From Clostridia bacterium (GTDB taxonomy: Bacteria; Bacillota_A; Clostridia; Christensenellales; Aristaeellaceae): a stretch of DNA of 44,618 nucleotides. Shown in pieces: positions 24,601 through 32,674 of the stretch (position 1 is its first letter; each line of letters opens with the position of its first letter). The notes under the pieces were generated by a model. That model saw only the letters and a list, made by a program, of their open reading frames with translations, searched no databases and was not told where the DNA came from. Position numbers and translations under genes: made by a program. The stretch lies in NCBI GenBank assembly GCA_017518705.1, contig JAFWUC010000012.1, forward strand, positions 1 to 44,618, read 5' to 3'.

Positions 24601-24713
24601 TCCCGGGTCACCCGGCAGTTCCACGCCCAGAAGGGCACGCCCCGGTACTCCATGGGCGGGTCCCTGAACACGTTTTCGTCAAAGGGTCTCCGGTTCATCG
24701 GATACAGCATCAT
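21645..24713 (-). pseudogene. GH106-like glycoside hydrolase split by in-frame TAG
   Basis: One 1022-codon reading frame is interrupted by a single TAG at 23832-23834. The first 293 residues (start 24713) include the YRGVPFWAWN signature of large rhamnosidase-like enzymes and FTDEPHF, a likely catalytic-site acidic motif. The remaining 727 residues stay in the same frame (GTG at 23828) and continue the barrel (SQEEF, CELYG), then a beta-rich C-terminal part. No ribosome site precedes the second half, so reinitiation is unlikely. A CAG-to-TAG change would explain it. The start forms an ATGA overlap with the GH2 stop. It is either a recent nonsense mutation or a sequencing or assembly error. 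The specific family is less certain than the interruption. Confidence 0.8.
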
Positions 24714-26977
24714 TTTTCCTCCTGTCCGGGCGTGAAAGGGATCGTGACCCTGACTTCTTCGGTCCCCGGCGCCGATAGGATTATCTCCGCGTCCCGGCCT
24801 TCCGAGATGAGCGCCGCCATGGCGCGCCCTTCGTAAAAGCGGCAGGCCGTGTCAAAATAGTTCTCCTCCGAGCGTCTGTCCGCGCTGCCCAGCGCCGCCA
24901 GGCGGGCGCCCTTCACGTTTACCGTGACCTGCCTTGAGTCAAACGTGCGCAGGGTGCCTTTTTCGTCCGTAAGCACGATCATCAGATACACCAATTGGCC
25001 CGGACGCGTGAACCTGCCTTCGCTCGGCAGCGCGTGCAGACAGGCTCGCTCTGACGGGGTGGAGACGCTGCTTTCATTTCCTCCGTCCTCGGCCGCTGTC
25101 AATTCGCCCGGGCGGTAGACGGTCTCGAACACCGCCCTGCACTTTTCCGCCTTCTGTTTTCCGACAAGCGCGCCGTTCAGGTACAGCGAGACGTATTCCC
25201 TGCAGGTGTACACCTCCACCCTTATGGGCTCGCCCTCGTGCCCCGGCCAGTCCCAGGCATTGTACCTTTCGGGGAACCCCCAGTAGGACACGAACCCGTC
25301 CGACCGGTACCTTTGGGGCGGCTGCACGGCTATGTAGGGCTTATTAAGCCTGCCCCACACCGCGTCGCGGTAGTAGGAGGCGGGAGTCTTGTTTCCCAGG
25401 ATGTCGATGTCCCCGCAGTTGGCGGTCTTGAAGGGATACTTTTCGAAGTAGCCGCCGCCTTCGGTGTCCCATATGTGGCCTATGCCCGCCTCGCCCAGAT
25501 AGTCTATTGCCGACCAGCAGAAGTCGCCTATCACCCGTGGATCGCTTTTTGTCGCCTGCCAGGTTTCGTACGCCTCGTGGGTGACGGACTCCGTGCCCGC
25601 TATAAAGCGTCCGGGATGCGCCTTCAGGTCTTTTGCGTAGCGGGAGAACATGTAGTTGTAGCCCGATATGTCCAGCTTGTCCAGAAACGGAGTTGCGAAG
25701 CGCTCGAAGTAATCCTCGTCCCCGTCCTTCACCAGGTTGGCGTCCAGCATCTCCGCCTTCCAGGCGCCTATGTTGTTGAGGCCGCTGGTCACGGGGCGTG
25801 AGTCGAATTTATGCACGAACCCGGCCATGTCAAAGGCAGTGGAATAGCCGCCGTTGCTGCCGTCCCTTTCCGGTATCTCGTTGCCTATGGACCAGATCGT
25901 CACCGAAGGGTGGTTCTGCCCCTGCCATATCATTTTGGTGATGTCGCTCCTCCACCAGTCGTCAAAGAACCTGTGGTAGTCGTGCAGGTTTTTGCCCGTG
26001 CCCCACATGTCGGTGAATTCGTCGAGCACGTACAGACCCACCCGGTCGCAGGCCTCCAGAAAGGCGGCGGAAGGCATGTTGTGGGCGCATCTGACCGCGT
26101 TAAACCCGTTCTGTTTGAGCAGCAGCGCCTTGTTTTCCTCCGCCTCCGGGTATGCCGCCGCGCCCAGTATGCCGTGGTCGTGGTGGACGCAGCCGCCCTT
26201 CAGCTTGACCGGCTCGCCGTTGACCAGCAGTCCCCTGTCACTGTCGAGTTTTATGCTGACGAAGCCCGTTTTGATCGCGTGTTCGTCCAGGCATTCGCCG
26301 CCGCGCATGAGCTTTAACGACACCCCGTACAGGCAGGGCTCTTCCGCCGTCCAGCTTTTGAGCCCCGGGCAGGGCAGGCGCACGCCCTCGCCCGCCTTGA
26401 CGGCGGACAGGGAAAACGCGTATTCCCCCACCGTAACTTCCAGCGTGTCCGTTTCCGTGATATTTCCCAGGCAGCGCGCCTTAAGCTCCAGCACCGCTTC
26501 GCCGTCTTCCCATTCGCCTTTTACGCGCGTGGCGAAAGGGTCTATGGCGGTCTCGCCGCTCACATACAGGAACGCCTGCCGGTATATGCCGCAGCCCGCA
26601 TACCAGCGGGAGGAGGGCTCGCCGGACGCCGCCAGGGTCACCCGCACGCTGTGGGCGCCCGCTTTGGGCGCCACTTCCGCCCAGAACGGCGCGTAGGGAT
26701 GGGGCTCCCGCACTTTAAGCATGCCGTCCACGTACACCTCCGCGTCCCGGTATGCTCCGTCAAAGTATATGATCGCGCGCTTCGCGCCTTCCGGCAAAGT
26801 AAATTCCTTCGTGTATTCCAGGTCGGACGTGACGAAATATCCCCCCGCGCTGCCCGAAGGCGCGTCGGGCCGCCTTTTCTGCCCTATGCTCCAGTCGTGG
26901 GGCAGCGTCACGTCGAACTTATCGCAGCCGGGCAGCGTCCGGCAGCGCCACATGCCGTTAAAGTCGATCTTTTTCAT
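24710..26977 (-). CDS. GH2 beta-galactosidase/glucuronidase-family enzyme
   Basis: A 755-residue family 2 glycoside hydrolase. The order is a jelly-roll sugar-binding domain (about 1-145, with TLPHDW), an immunoglobulin-like domain (about 150-245), a TIM barrel (about 250-560) and C-terminal beta domains. The acid/base E367 is in WSIGNEIPE and the nucleophile E463 is in IAGTESVTHE. The ATG at 26977 has GGGAGG seven bases upstream and is preferred over an in-frame TTG five codons earlier. There is no signal peptide. It is the first gene of a two-gene operon with the broken GH106-like gene. Whether it prefers galactosides, glucuronides or another sugar cannot be told. Confidence 0.92.
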   Translation of the reverse strand: MKKIDFNGMWRCRTLPGCDKFDVTLPHDWSIGQKRRPDAPSGSAGGYFVTSDLEYTKEFTLPEGAKRAIIYFDGAYRDAEVYVDGMLKVREPHPYAPFWAEVAPKAGAHSVRVTLAASGEPSSRWYAGCGIYRQAFLYVSGETAIDPFATRVKGEWEDGEAVLELKARCLGNITETDTLEVTVGEYAFSLSAVKAGEGVRLPCPGLKSWTAEEPCLYGVSLKLMRGGECLDEHAIKTGFVSIKLDSDRGLLVNGEPVKLKGGCVHHDHGILGAAAYPEAEENKALLLKQNGFNAVRCAHNMPSAAFLEACDRVGLYVLDEFTDMWGTGKNLHDYHRFFDDWWRSDITKMIWQGQNHPSVTIWSIGNEIPERDGSNGGYSTAFDMAGFVHKFDSRPVTSGLNNIGAWKAEMLDANLVKDGDEDYFERFATPFLDKLDISGYNYMFSRYAKDLKAHPGRFIAGTESVTHEAYETWQATKSDPRVIGDFCWSAIDYLGEAGIGHIWDTEGGGYFEKYPFKTANCGDIDILGNKTPASYYRDAVWGRLNKPYIAVQPPQRYRSDGFVSYWGFPERYNAWDWPGHEGEPIRVEVYTCREYVSLYLNGALVGKQKAEKCRAVFETVYRPGELTAAEDGGNESSVSTPSERACLHALPSEGRFTRPGQLVYLMIVLTDEKGTLRTFDSRQVTVNVKGARLAALGSADRRSEENYFDTACRFYEGRAMAALISEGRDAEIILSAPGTEEVRVTIPFTPGQEEK

Positions 26978-27004
26978 GGTTTTCCCTCCCAAACAGCTAC
27001 GCCC

Positions 27005-27033
27005 ATTATAGGAAATGCGTTATCTCTTGTCAA
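27005..27033 (-). promoter_or_regulatory. Consensus promoter of GH2 operon
   Basis: Minus strand: perfect TTGACA (27033-27028), a 17-base spacer and perfect TATAAT (27010-27005). The transcript would start about 20 bases before the ATG. The -35 hexamer overlaps that of the divergent promoter at 27027-27055. Confidence 0.88.
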
Positions 27034-27055
27034 CCGCTGTTTTCCCGATTATAAT
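27027..27055 (+). promoter_or_regulatory. Promoter of sialidase-fold gene
   Basis: TTGTCA (27027-27032), a 17-base spacer and TATAAT (27050-27055) on the plus strand, with a start near 27062 and a very short leader before AGGTGA and the GTG start. Its -35 shares five bases with the -35 of the minus-strand promoter, so only one polymerase can bind at a time. Confidence 0.85.
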
Positions 27056-27074
27056 AGGCACAGAGGTGATATAA

Positions 27075-28856
27075 GTGGCCCACATCAGCGTAAATGTTTC
27101 CCGCCAGCCGGACATCCGCTTTCTTGACGGCGGGCTTTTGCACCAGAAAGGCGTAAAGAGTTACCAGATACTCAGGGCGGACCGCGCCCTGCCGGACACG
27201 GCGGAGGGGCTGGGCTGGACCTACAACCATGCCCCCATGCTGGCCTGGTATCACGGAAGGTTCTACGCGGAGTACCTGTCCAATCCCGTCAACGAGCACG
27301 ACCCCGAAGGCCACACGCTTCTGACTTCCAGCGCGGACGGGGTCACCTGGTCGAAGCCGCAGGTGATCTTTCCGTCGATCGAAGTGCCCCTCGACTGCTA
27401 CAGGGGCAGGCGCTCGGAAGACATGCCCGCCTTTTCGCCCACCTGCGCCCACCAGCGCATGGGCTTTTACTGCGCCGAAAACGGCGTTATGCTGGTGCTG
27501 GGCTTTTACGGCATCGCCTACGACCACCGCTATGCCTCCCCCTGCGACGGCTGGGGCGTGGGCAGGGCGGTAAGGCGCCTGTTCCCGGACGGCAGCCTGG
27601 GCGACATATACTTCCTTATATACAATGAGGCAGCGGGCTACAGCGAAACCAACGTGCCCGCCTTCTCGCACTTTGAAAACAGCCCCGACGGGGAATTCGT
27701 CCTCGCCTGCCGGGAACTGCTCAAAAACCGCCGGGTGCTCAACCAGATGTACGAGGAGCAGCAGAGGGACAAAGACCTGTTCCCCGTAAAGCTGGGCAAA
27801 GCGCCCTGCTTCTACACAGCGAAGGACGGCAGGACCGTAACCCTGTTCAAAATGGGGCTGTCCATGCTTACCGAAGACCCGGACTCCTTCGGGGAGCTCG
27901 CCGCCAACCCCGACATAAAGACCTCCACCGGCAAGGTGTGGGGCCAGAAGACCCCGGACGGAAAGTACGCGCTCATATACAACCCCACTCCCGACGGGCA
28001 GCACCGCTGGCCGCTGGCCCTGGTCAGGGGCGAGGACGGCTATTCCTTCGGGCACATGCGCGCCGTGACGGGAGACATCGCCCCCGCGCGCTACGGCGGG
28101 CGGGACAAAAACCCGGGCCCCCAGTACATGCGGGGCATCGCGGAGGGCAATCCCCGGCCGGACGGGGTGCTGCCCGTGGTCTATTCAGTGAACAAGGAGG
28201 ACATCTGGATCTCCCTTATCCCCCTGCCGCTGGGCGATGAAGACGCCGGGTGCATAAACGAAAGCTTTTCAGACAGCGCGGCATGCGGAGGCTGGAATAT
28301 ATACTCCCCCTCGTGGGCGCCCGTGCGCTTTGAAGAAGGCGAACTGCGCCTTGCCGACACGGAGCCCGCCGACATGGCGCGGGCGGAAAGGTGCCTGCCC
28401 CTGTCCGAAAAGGGCGAGATCTCGCTCAGGTTCAGGGTGGACGAGGTCTGCCCCGGCGCGGAGATCTGCGTGTGGCTCATGAACGACGCGGGCGGTCACG
28501 CCGCGGGCGTGGTGTTTGACGGCGAACAGCACGTGCACGCCTATTCCGCGGGCAGGACGGAATACTGGACCGCTTACGAAACGGGCGGGATAATGGAGCT
28601 TAAGCTTGGTTTCGACTGCCCGAACAACTGCTTTACCGCGGAACTTAACGGCGCGGTCAAGCGCTTCCGCCTGTCCTCCGCCCGGAACGCGATATCGCGT
28701 TTCGGCGTATGCACCAAGGGCTTCTGGAGCGTGCCCTACCCGACGGAGAGCACCCTGGGCAAATACGGCACCTTCGACCAGGTGCTCCCCGGCAGCGAAC
28801 ACCCGGTTCCTAACAGGCGGCTCAGCCTGATCTCCTTCGGTTTCAAAAGCCTGTAA
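27075..28856 (+). CDS. Sialidase-fold (beta-propeller) glycan-active protein
   Basis: A 593-residue protein. The N-terminal two thirds look like a sialidase/BNR beta-propeller with an Asp-box SADGVTWS at 86-93 and further PDG turns (DPEGH, SPDGEF, TPDGKY). The C-terminal part from about 385 (SFSDSAACGGWNIYSP) resembles a concanavalin/LamG-like beta sandwich. It starts with GTG after AGGTGA and has no signal peptide. GH33-related propellers include sialidases and a 2-keto-3-deoxyheptulosaric acid hydrolase of rhamnogalacturonan-II breakdown. Other propeller families are possible. I did not see a full sialidase Arg triad with confidence, so the substrate is open. Confidence 0.7.
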   Translation: MAHISVNVSRQPDIRFLDGGLLHQKGVKSYQILRADRALPDTAEGLGWTYNHAPMLAWYHGRFYAEYLSNPVNEHDPEGHTLLTSSADGVTWSKPQVIFPSIEVPLDCYRGRRSEDMPAFSPTCAHQRMGFYCAENGVMLVLGFYGIAYDHRYASPCDGWGVGRAVRRLFPDGSLGDIYFLIYNEAAGYSETNVPAFSHFENSPDGEFVLACRELLKNRRVLNQMYEEQQRDKDLFPVKLGKAPCFYTAKDGRTVTLFKMGLSMLTEDPDSFGELAANPDIKTSTGKVWGQKTPDGKYALIYNPTPDGQHRWPLALVRGEDGYSFGHMRAVTGDIAPARYGGRDKNPGPQYMRGIAEGNPRPDGVLPVVYSVNKEDIWISLIPLPLGDEDAGCINESFSDSAACGGWNIYSPSWAPVRFEEGELRLADTEPADMARAERCLPLSEKGEISLRFRVDEVCPGAEICVWLMNDAGGHAAGVVFDGEQHVHAYSAGRTEYWTAYETGGIMELKLGFDCPNNCFTAELNGAVKRFRLSSARNAISRFGVCTKGFWSVPYPTESTLGKYGTFDQVLPGSEHPVPNRRLSLISFGFKSL

Positions 28857-28866
28857 GGCATAAAGG

Positions 28867-28896
28867 CGCCGCCCCGGCAGTTTTGCCGGGGCGGCG
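28867..28896. terminator. Bidirectional terminator between converging genes
   Basis: A 13-bp stem CGCCGCCCCGGCA/TGCCGGGGCGGCG with a GTTT loop, followed by TGATTTGTTTT on the plus strand and by CTTTATG on the minus strand. It separates the sialidase-fold gene from the converging secreted-protein gene and probably serves both. Confidence 0.85.
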
Positions 28897-28910
28897 TGAT
28901 TTGTTTTAAT

Positions 28911-29981
28911 CTATTCCACCATGTTATCAAAGTCCTCGTCCGAAGAGAACACGTCCTTGCCTTCGGGGTCTTTTTCGCTCTGCGTAATGTTTATGCTCAG
29001 CACATAGCCGTGCCCTTTTTCAAGGTAGGCGACCGTGGTGCCTTCCTCGTCGTACTCCAGGGTCTCATATCTGGCGTATCTGCCGAACATCTCCCTTACG
29101 CCGTAGTAAGTCTCGCCGCTGCCGTCCTTGATGGTGTAGCTGCCGCCGGGCAGACGCACCGTGGCCTTGCCCGTGCCGCCCACGAACAGGTCGCTCACGT
29201 GAGCGCCGTCCCGGTACAGGCGCGCAAAGTACGCCGTGTCGTCCGGCTGGTTCACTTCTATGGTCAGTTCCATATCGCCCGCGCCTAAGCCTTCGGCGCG
29301 CCACACCTCGCCGTTCTTGGGCCAGGGCAGTTTGCAGCTTTCGGCCAGTTCGTCCGCGCCCCTGGTGCCGCTCTGGATGAGCCACTCGTAGGCGCTGAAA
29401 TACAGCCCCTGCTCCATGCACTCGACGCCCCTGTCGTACTCGTAGTCCCTCTCGGCGGGGGAAATAAACGTCACGGCATGCCTGGGCGCGAAGAACTCCT
29501 CGTTTATGGCTTCCAGGGACTCGGTTATGTTCTGCTCCCCCTTGCCGTCCGGCAGGCAGATCACGGTATCCCGTTCATATGTGCCGTAGGGCTCGTAGTA
29601 TGTCACGGTGCTTAGGTCCACCGCGAAAACGCCCGCCCACACGGCGCTGCCGTCGTCGGTATACAGGGGCACCACTATCAGCGCCCATGCCGCGTCTTCA
29701 ATGCTCCTGGCGAGGAACGCGGCGGGGATGCCGTAAAAGTCCGTACCGTCCTGCGCCGCCTGCATGGACGAGGCCAGCGGATGATCGAAATCGTCATAGA
29801 ACACGGCTATAAGCGCCTTGCCCTCTATGTCGGGGTAATACGCTTCAAACTGCACTATCCCGCCCTGTGAGCAGTAGCCGAAGCTGGTCAGCGCGTCCAT
29901 GGTATCGTCCGCGAAAGCCGCCTGCGTAAGCCCGGACAGCAGCACCAGCGCCAGCAGGAATGAAAACAGCCTGCGTTTCAT
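28911..29981 (-). CDS. Secreted protein of unknown function
   Basis: A 356-residue protein with a clear Sec signal (MKRRLFSFLLALVLLSG, cleavage probably after AFA near residue 24) and no lipobox. Three parts can be seen: an N-terminal alpha/beta region with several YY and VFYDD stretches, a middle EFFAPRHAVTFISP segment leading to a helix, and a C-terminal beta-rich region with TVRLPGGSYTIKDGSGETYYG, resembling a carboxypeptidase-regulatory or SpaA-like fold. The acidic tail ends DEDFDNMVE. It ends with TAG. I do not recognise the family. It has its own promoter at 30012-30039 and is probably monocistronic. Confidence 0.75.
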   Translation of the reverse strand: MKRRLFSFLLALVLLSGLTQAAFADDTMDALTSFGYCSQGGIVQFEAYYPDIEGKALIAVFYDDFDHPLASSMQAAQDGTDFYGIPAAFLARSIEDAAWALIVVPLYTDDGSAVWAGVFAVDLSTVTYYEPYGTYERDTVICLPDGKGEQNITESLEAINEEFFAPRHAVTFISPAERDYEYDRGVECMEQGLYFSAYEWLIQSGTRGADELAESCKLPWPKNGEVWRAEGLGAGDMELTIEVNQPDDTAYFARLYRDGAHVSDLFVGGTGKATVRLPGGSYTIKDGSGETYYGVREMFGRYARYETLEYDEEGTTVAYLEKGHGYVLSINITQSEKDPEGKDVFSSDEDFDNMVE

Positions 29982-30011
29982 TTACAGCACCTCCCTGTAG
30001 TTCATGCCACA

Positions 30012-30039
30012 ATTATACCATCCGCGCGGGGCGTTGCAA
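30012..30039 (-). promoter_or_regulatory. Promoter of secreted-protein gene
   Basis: Minus strand: TTGCAA (30039-30034), a 16-base spacer and TATAAT (30017-30012), about 24 bases before the AGGGAGG ribosome site and ATG at 29981. Confidence 0.7.
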
Positions 30040-30050
30040 AGGGTTTGGGC

Positions 30051-30890
30051 CTATAAACCGAGCACTCTTTTGGCGTTCAGGTAGAGTATCTTCTGTTTTT
30101 CGTCATCCGTGAGGCTGAGCCGTCCGAACAGTTCGAGGCTCTGCTTCTGCCCGCCCCAGGGGGAATCCGTGCCGAACAGCACCCTGTCCGCGCCGTAAGC
30201 CCTGATGATGTCCTCAGCCTCGCTCAGGGAAAGCATTTCCGGATGCGTGACGGTGTCGTCCGCCGGTGCCATGCTGCCTATGGAGAAGGAGGTGTCGATC
30301 ATGACGCCCGTGCTGCTTAGCAGCGCGCACGCCTCTTCCCACTGCCTCCAGGCGCCCATGTGGGCGAGTATCAGCCTTTCGCTGCCCAGGCGCTCTGTCA
30401 CGCGCAGGATCATCTTCGGGGACACGTGCTCCACTCCCGGGAAGCCCACGTCCAGCCCCGCGTGGATCAGCACCCACATGTCCAGTTTGAAGGCGGCTTT
30501 CAGTATCCTCAAAAACCTTTCGTCGTCAAAGTCCACGCCCTGGTACACGGGATGCAGCTTTATGCCGCGTATCCCGGCATTTTTCAGCCGTTCCAGCTCC
30601 CTTTCCGGCTCGGGATACTCCGGGTGCATGCAGCCGAAAGAATATATTCCCGTCTGCTCGCCCGAAGCGTTCAGCCGCACGGAGGCGTCGTTCACGTGCT
30701 CCACCTGCCTGGGGTTCGTGGCCACCGGCAGCACCAGGCTCGCGTCTATGCCGGCTTCGGCCATGGAGCGCTTTAGCCCGCCTTCTGTGCCGTCCGTAAA
30801 GGGCAGGGTATGACTCAGCCCGGACAGCTTTTCTATGGCTGCCCGGGCGATCTTTTCGGGAAAGGTATGGGTGTGTATGTCTATGGTCAT
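30051..30890 (-). CDS. Amidohydrolase-2 family metal hydrolase
   Basis: A 279-residue TIM-barrel amidohydrolase. The metal motif DIHTHTFPE is at residues 4-12, GIKLHP around 108-113, LIHAG and ILAHMG supply further histidines, and LFGTDSPWG holds the terminal Asp. This matches the amidohydrolase-2 group, which contains hydrolases and decarboxylases, rather than TatD. It overlaps the symporter stop (ATGA), so the transporter probably imports its substrate. The substrate is not predictable. It ends with TAG. Confidence 0.85.
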   Translation of the reverse strand: MTIDIHTHTFPEKIARAAIEKLSGLSHTLPFTDGTEGGLKRSMAEAGIDASLVLPVATNPRQVEHVNDASVRLNASGEQTGIYSFGCMHPEYPEPERELERLKNAGIRGIKLHPVYQGVDFDDERFLRILKAAFKLDMWVLIHAGLDVGFPGVEHVSPKMILRVTERLGSERLILAHMGAWRQWEEACALLSSTGVMIDTSFSIGSMAPADDTVTHPEMLSLSEAEDIIRAYGADRVLFGTDSPWGGQKQSLELFGRLSLTDDEKQKILYLNAKRVLGL

Positions 30891-32464
30891 TCGCCGTCAC
30901 CCAGCGCTTCGGTCTGGCGTACGGTGACCTTCTTGTCGTAGCAGGAGAACACCTGGTTCACGAACTGCGCGTCAGGCTTGGGCGTCACGAAGCTCACCAG
31001 AGGGATGATCACCAGCCCCGCGAGCATGCAGAACGCGCCGGCGTAGATGGGGTTGTTGAGCATGCCCAGGAAGTTGGGCAGCACCTTGAGGTTTATGAGC
31101 ATCACCAGCGTCATGAAAATGCTGGAGAAGAAGAAGGACACGTAGCAGGAAACGCGGCCGGTGCGCTTCCAGTACAGGCCGTAAAGGAAGGGAGCCAGGA
31201 ACGCGCCCGCCATGGCGCCCCAGCTCACGCCCATCGCCTGGGCGATGAACGCCACGGAGGATTTCACCTGAATGATCGCGATCACCGCGGACACCGCTAT
31301 GAACACCACGATCAGCAGGCGCATGGTGGTCAGCTGAGACTTTTCGTCCATCTTCTTTACCAGACGGCCCTTGAGCAGGTCAAGCGTCACGGTGGAGGAG
31401 GAGGTGAGCACCAGGGAGGACAGCGTGGACATGGACGCCGAGAGCACCAGTATAATGACCACGGCGATCAGTATGTCGGGCAGCTTGGAGAGCATCGCGG
31501 GAATGACCGCGTCGAAGCCGCCCACGGGGCCGCCGGCCTCGGTCACGCCGATCACGTCGGAGAACAGGCGTCCGAAGCCGCCCAGGAAGTAGCAGCCGCC
31601 TGCAACTATCAGGGCGAACACGGTGGAAATGATGGTGCCCTTGTGTATGTCGCCCTCGCTCTTTATGGCGTAGAACTTGCCCACCATCTGGGGCAGGCCC
31701 CAGGTGCCCAGCGAGGTCAGTATCACGACGCCCAGCAGGAACAGTGGCTCGGGTCCGAAGAAGGAGGAGAAAATGCCGGGCACGTTCCCGTTGACGGCGT
31801 GGGCGTCGTTTATCTGCGCCAGAGCGCTCATGGAGCCCACAAGGCCGCCGTTCAGGTTCAGCACCGCCGCGATGACCGCGACTATGCCGCCCAGCATGAT
31901 GAGGCCCTGGATAAAGTCGTTGATCGCGGTAGCCATGTAGCCGCCGGCGATCACGTAAATGCCGGTCAGCACGGACATTATCACCACGCACCACACGTAG
32001 TCGATGTCAAACGCCATGGCGAACAGGCGGCTCAAGCCGTTGTACAGCGAGGCGGTGTAAGGGATCAGGAATATGAATATGATGATGGACGCGATGACCT
32101 TGAGCGACGGGGAGCCGAAGCGCTTCTCGAAGAAGTCCGGCATGGTGGCGCTGCCGAGGAACTGCGTCATTATGCGGGTGCGGCGGCCCAGTATGACCCA
32201 AGCCAGAAGCGAACCTATCACCGCGTTGCCCAGGCCTATCCAGGTGGACGCGATACCGAACCGCCAGCCGAACTGTCCTGCGTAGCCTACGAAGATGACG
32301 GCGGAGAAATAGCTGGTGCCGTACGCGAACGCGGTCAGCCAGGGTCCCACCTGCCGACCGCCCAGCACGAAGCCCGCCACATTGGTGGCGTGGCTGCGGC
32401 AGTACAGGCCGATACCTACCATAAGCCCGAAGAACAGAACCAGCATAACGATCATTATTGTCAT
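30887..32464 (-). CDS. Sodium:solute symporter (SSS family)
   Basis: A 525-residue membrane protein with about 13 predicted helices and typical SSS features: GGRQVGPWLTAFAYGTSYFSAV near the N-terminus, GGYMATAINDFIQG in the middle and a W-rich helix MGVSWGAMAGAFLAPFLYGLYWKR in the second half. The ATG at 32464 is chosen over an in-frame TTG-type extension because AAAGGA lies upstream and the first membrane helix starts directly. It is first in a two-gene operon with the amidohydrolase, suggesting sodium-driven uptake of a small organic acid or amide. Confidence 0.9.
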   Translation of the reverse strand: MTIMIVMLVLFFGLMVGIGLYCRSHATNVAGFVLGGRQVGPWLTAFAYGTSYFSAVIFVGYAGQFGWRFGIASTWIGLGNAVIGSLLAWVILGRRTRIMTQFLGSATMPDFFEKRFGSPSLKVIASIIIFIFLIPYTASLYNGLSRLFAMAFDIDYVWCVVIMSVLTGIYVIAGGYMATAINDFIQGLIMLGGIVAVIAAVLNLNGGLVGSMSALAQINDAHAVNGNVPGIFSSFFGPEPLFLLGVVILTSLGTWGLPQMVGKFYAIKSEGDIHKGTIISTVFALIVAGGCYFLGGFGRLFSDVIGVTEAGGPVGGFDAVIPAMLSKLPDILIAVVIILVLSASMSTLSSLVLTSSSTVTLDLLKGRLVKKMDEKSQLTTMRLLIVVFIAVSAVIAIIQVKSSVAFIAQAMGVSWGAMAGAFLAPFLYGLYWKRTGRVSCYVSFFFSSIFMTLVMLINLKVLPNFLGMLNNPIYAGAFCMLAGLVIIPLVSFVTPKPDAQFVNQVFSCYDKKVTVRQTEALGDGE

Positions 32465-32496
32465 ATCATTAAATTCCTTTCTCGGAAGTTGCGTAT

Positions 32497-32525
32497 ACTT
32501 TAGCACGTTGAAGCATTAAAGTCAA
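32497..32525 (-). promoter_or_regulatory. Promoter of symporter-amidohydrolase operon
   Basis: Minus strand: TTGACT (32525-32520), a 17-base spacer and TAAAGT (32502-32497), a good sigma-A type promoter about 30 bases before the symporter ATG. Confidence 0.75.
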
Positions 32526-32611
32526 GGGGCGCGCGTGTTAATTCGAGATGAAATAGTGCCCCCTTTCCCCTCTTTCCCGCCCGTTCGGCCCCCGCCGGCG
32601 CGCCGCCCGTC

Positions 32612-32640
32612 TTGCTTTATTTCGCGCTTTGGCTTATAAT
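32612..32640 (+). promoter_or_regulatory. Promoter of GT-C-like membrane protein gene
   Basis: Plus strand: TTGCTT (32612-32617), a 17-base spacer and TATAAT (32635-32640). The expected start near 32648 gives a leader of about 27 bases with GGAGG before the ATG at 32675. Confidence 0.75.
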
Positions 32641-32674
32641 CTACTATTATAAATCATGTATCGGAGGCGCTGCG

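Noticed and set aside
21645..24713. Genome-wide recoding of TAG as an amino acid
   Set aside because: Genes at 28911 and 30051 end with TAG at sensible protein ends, one of them directly before a terminator, so TAG is a working stop here.
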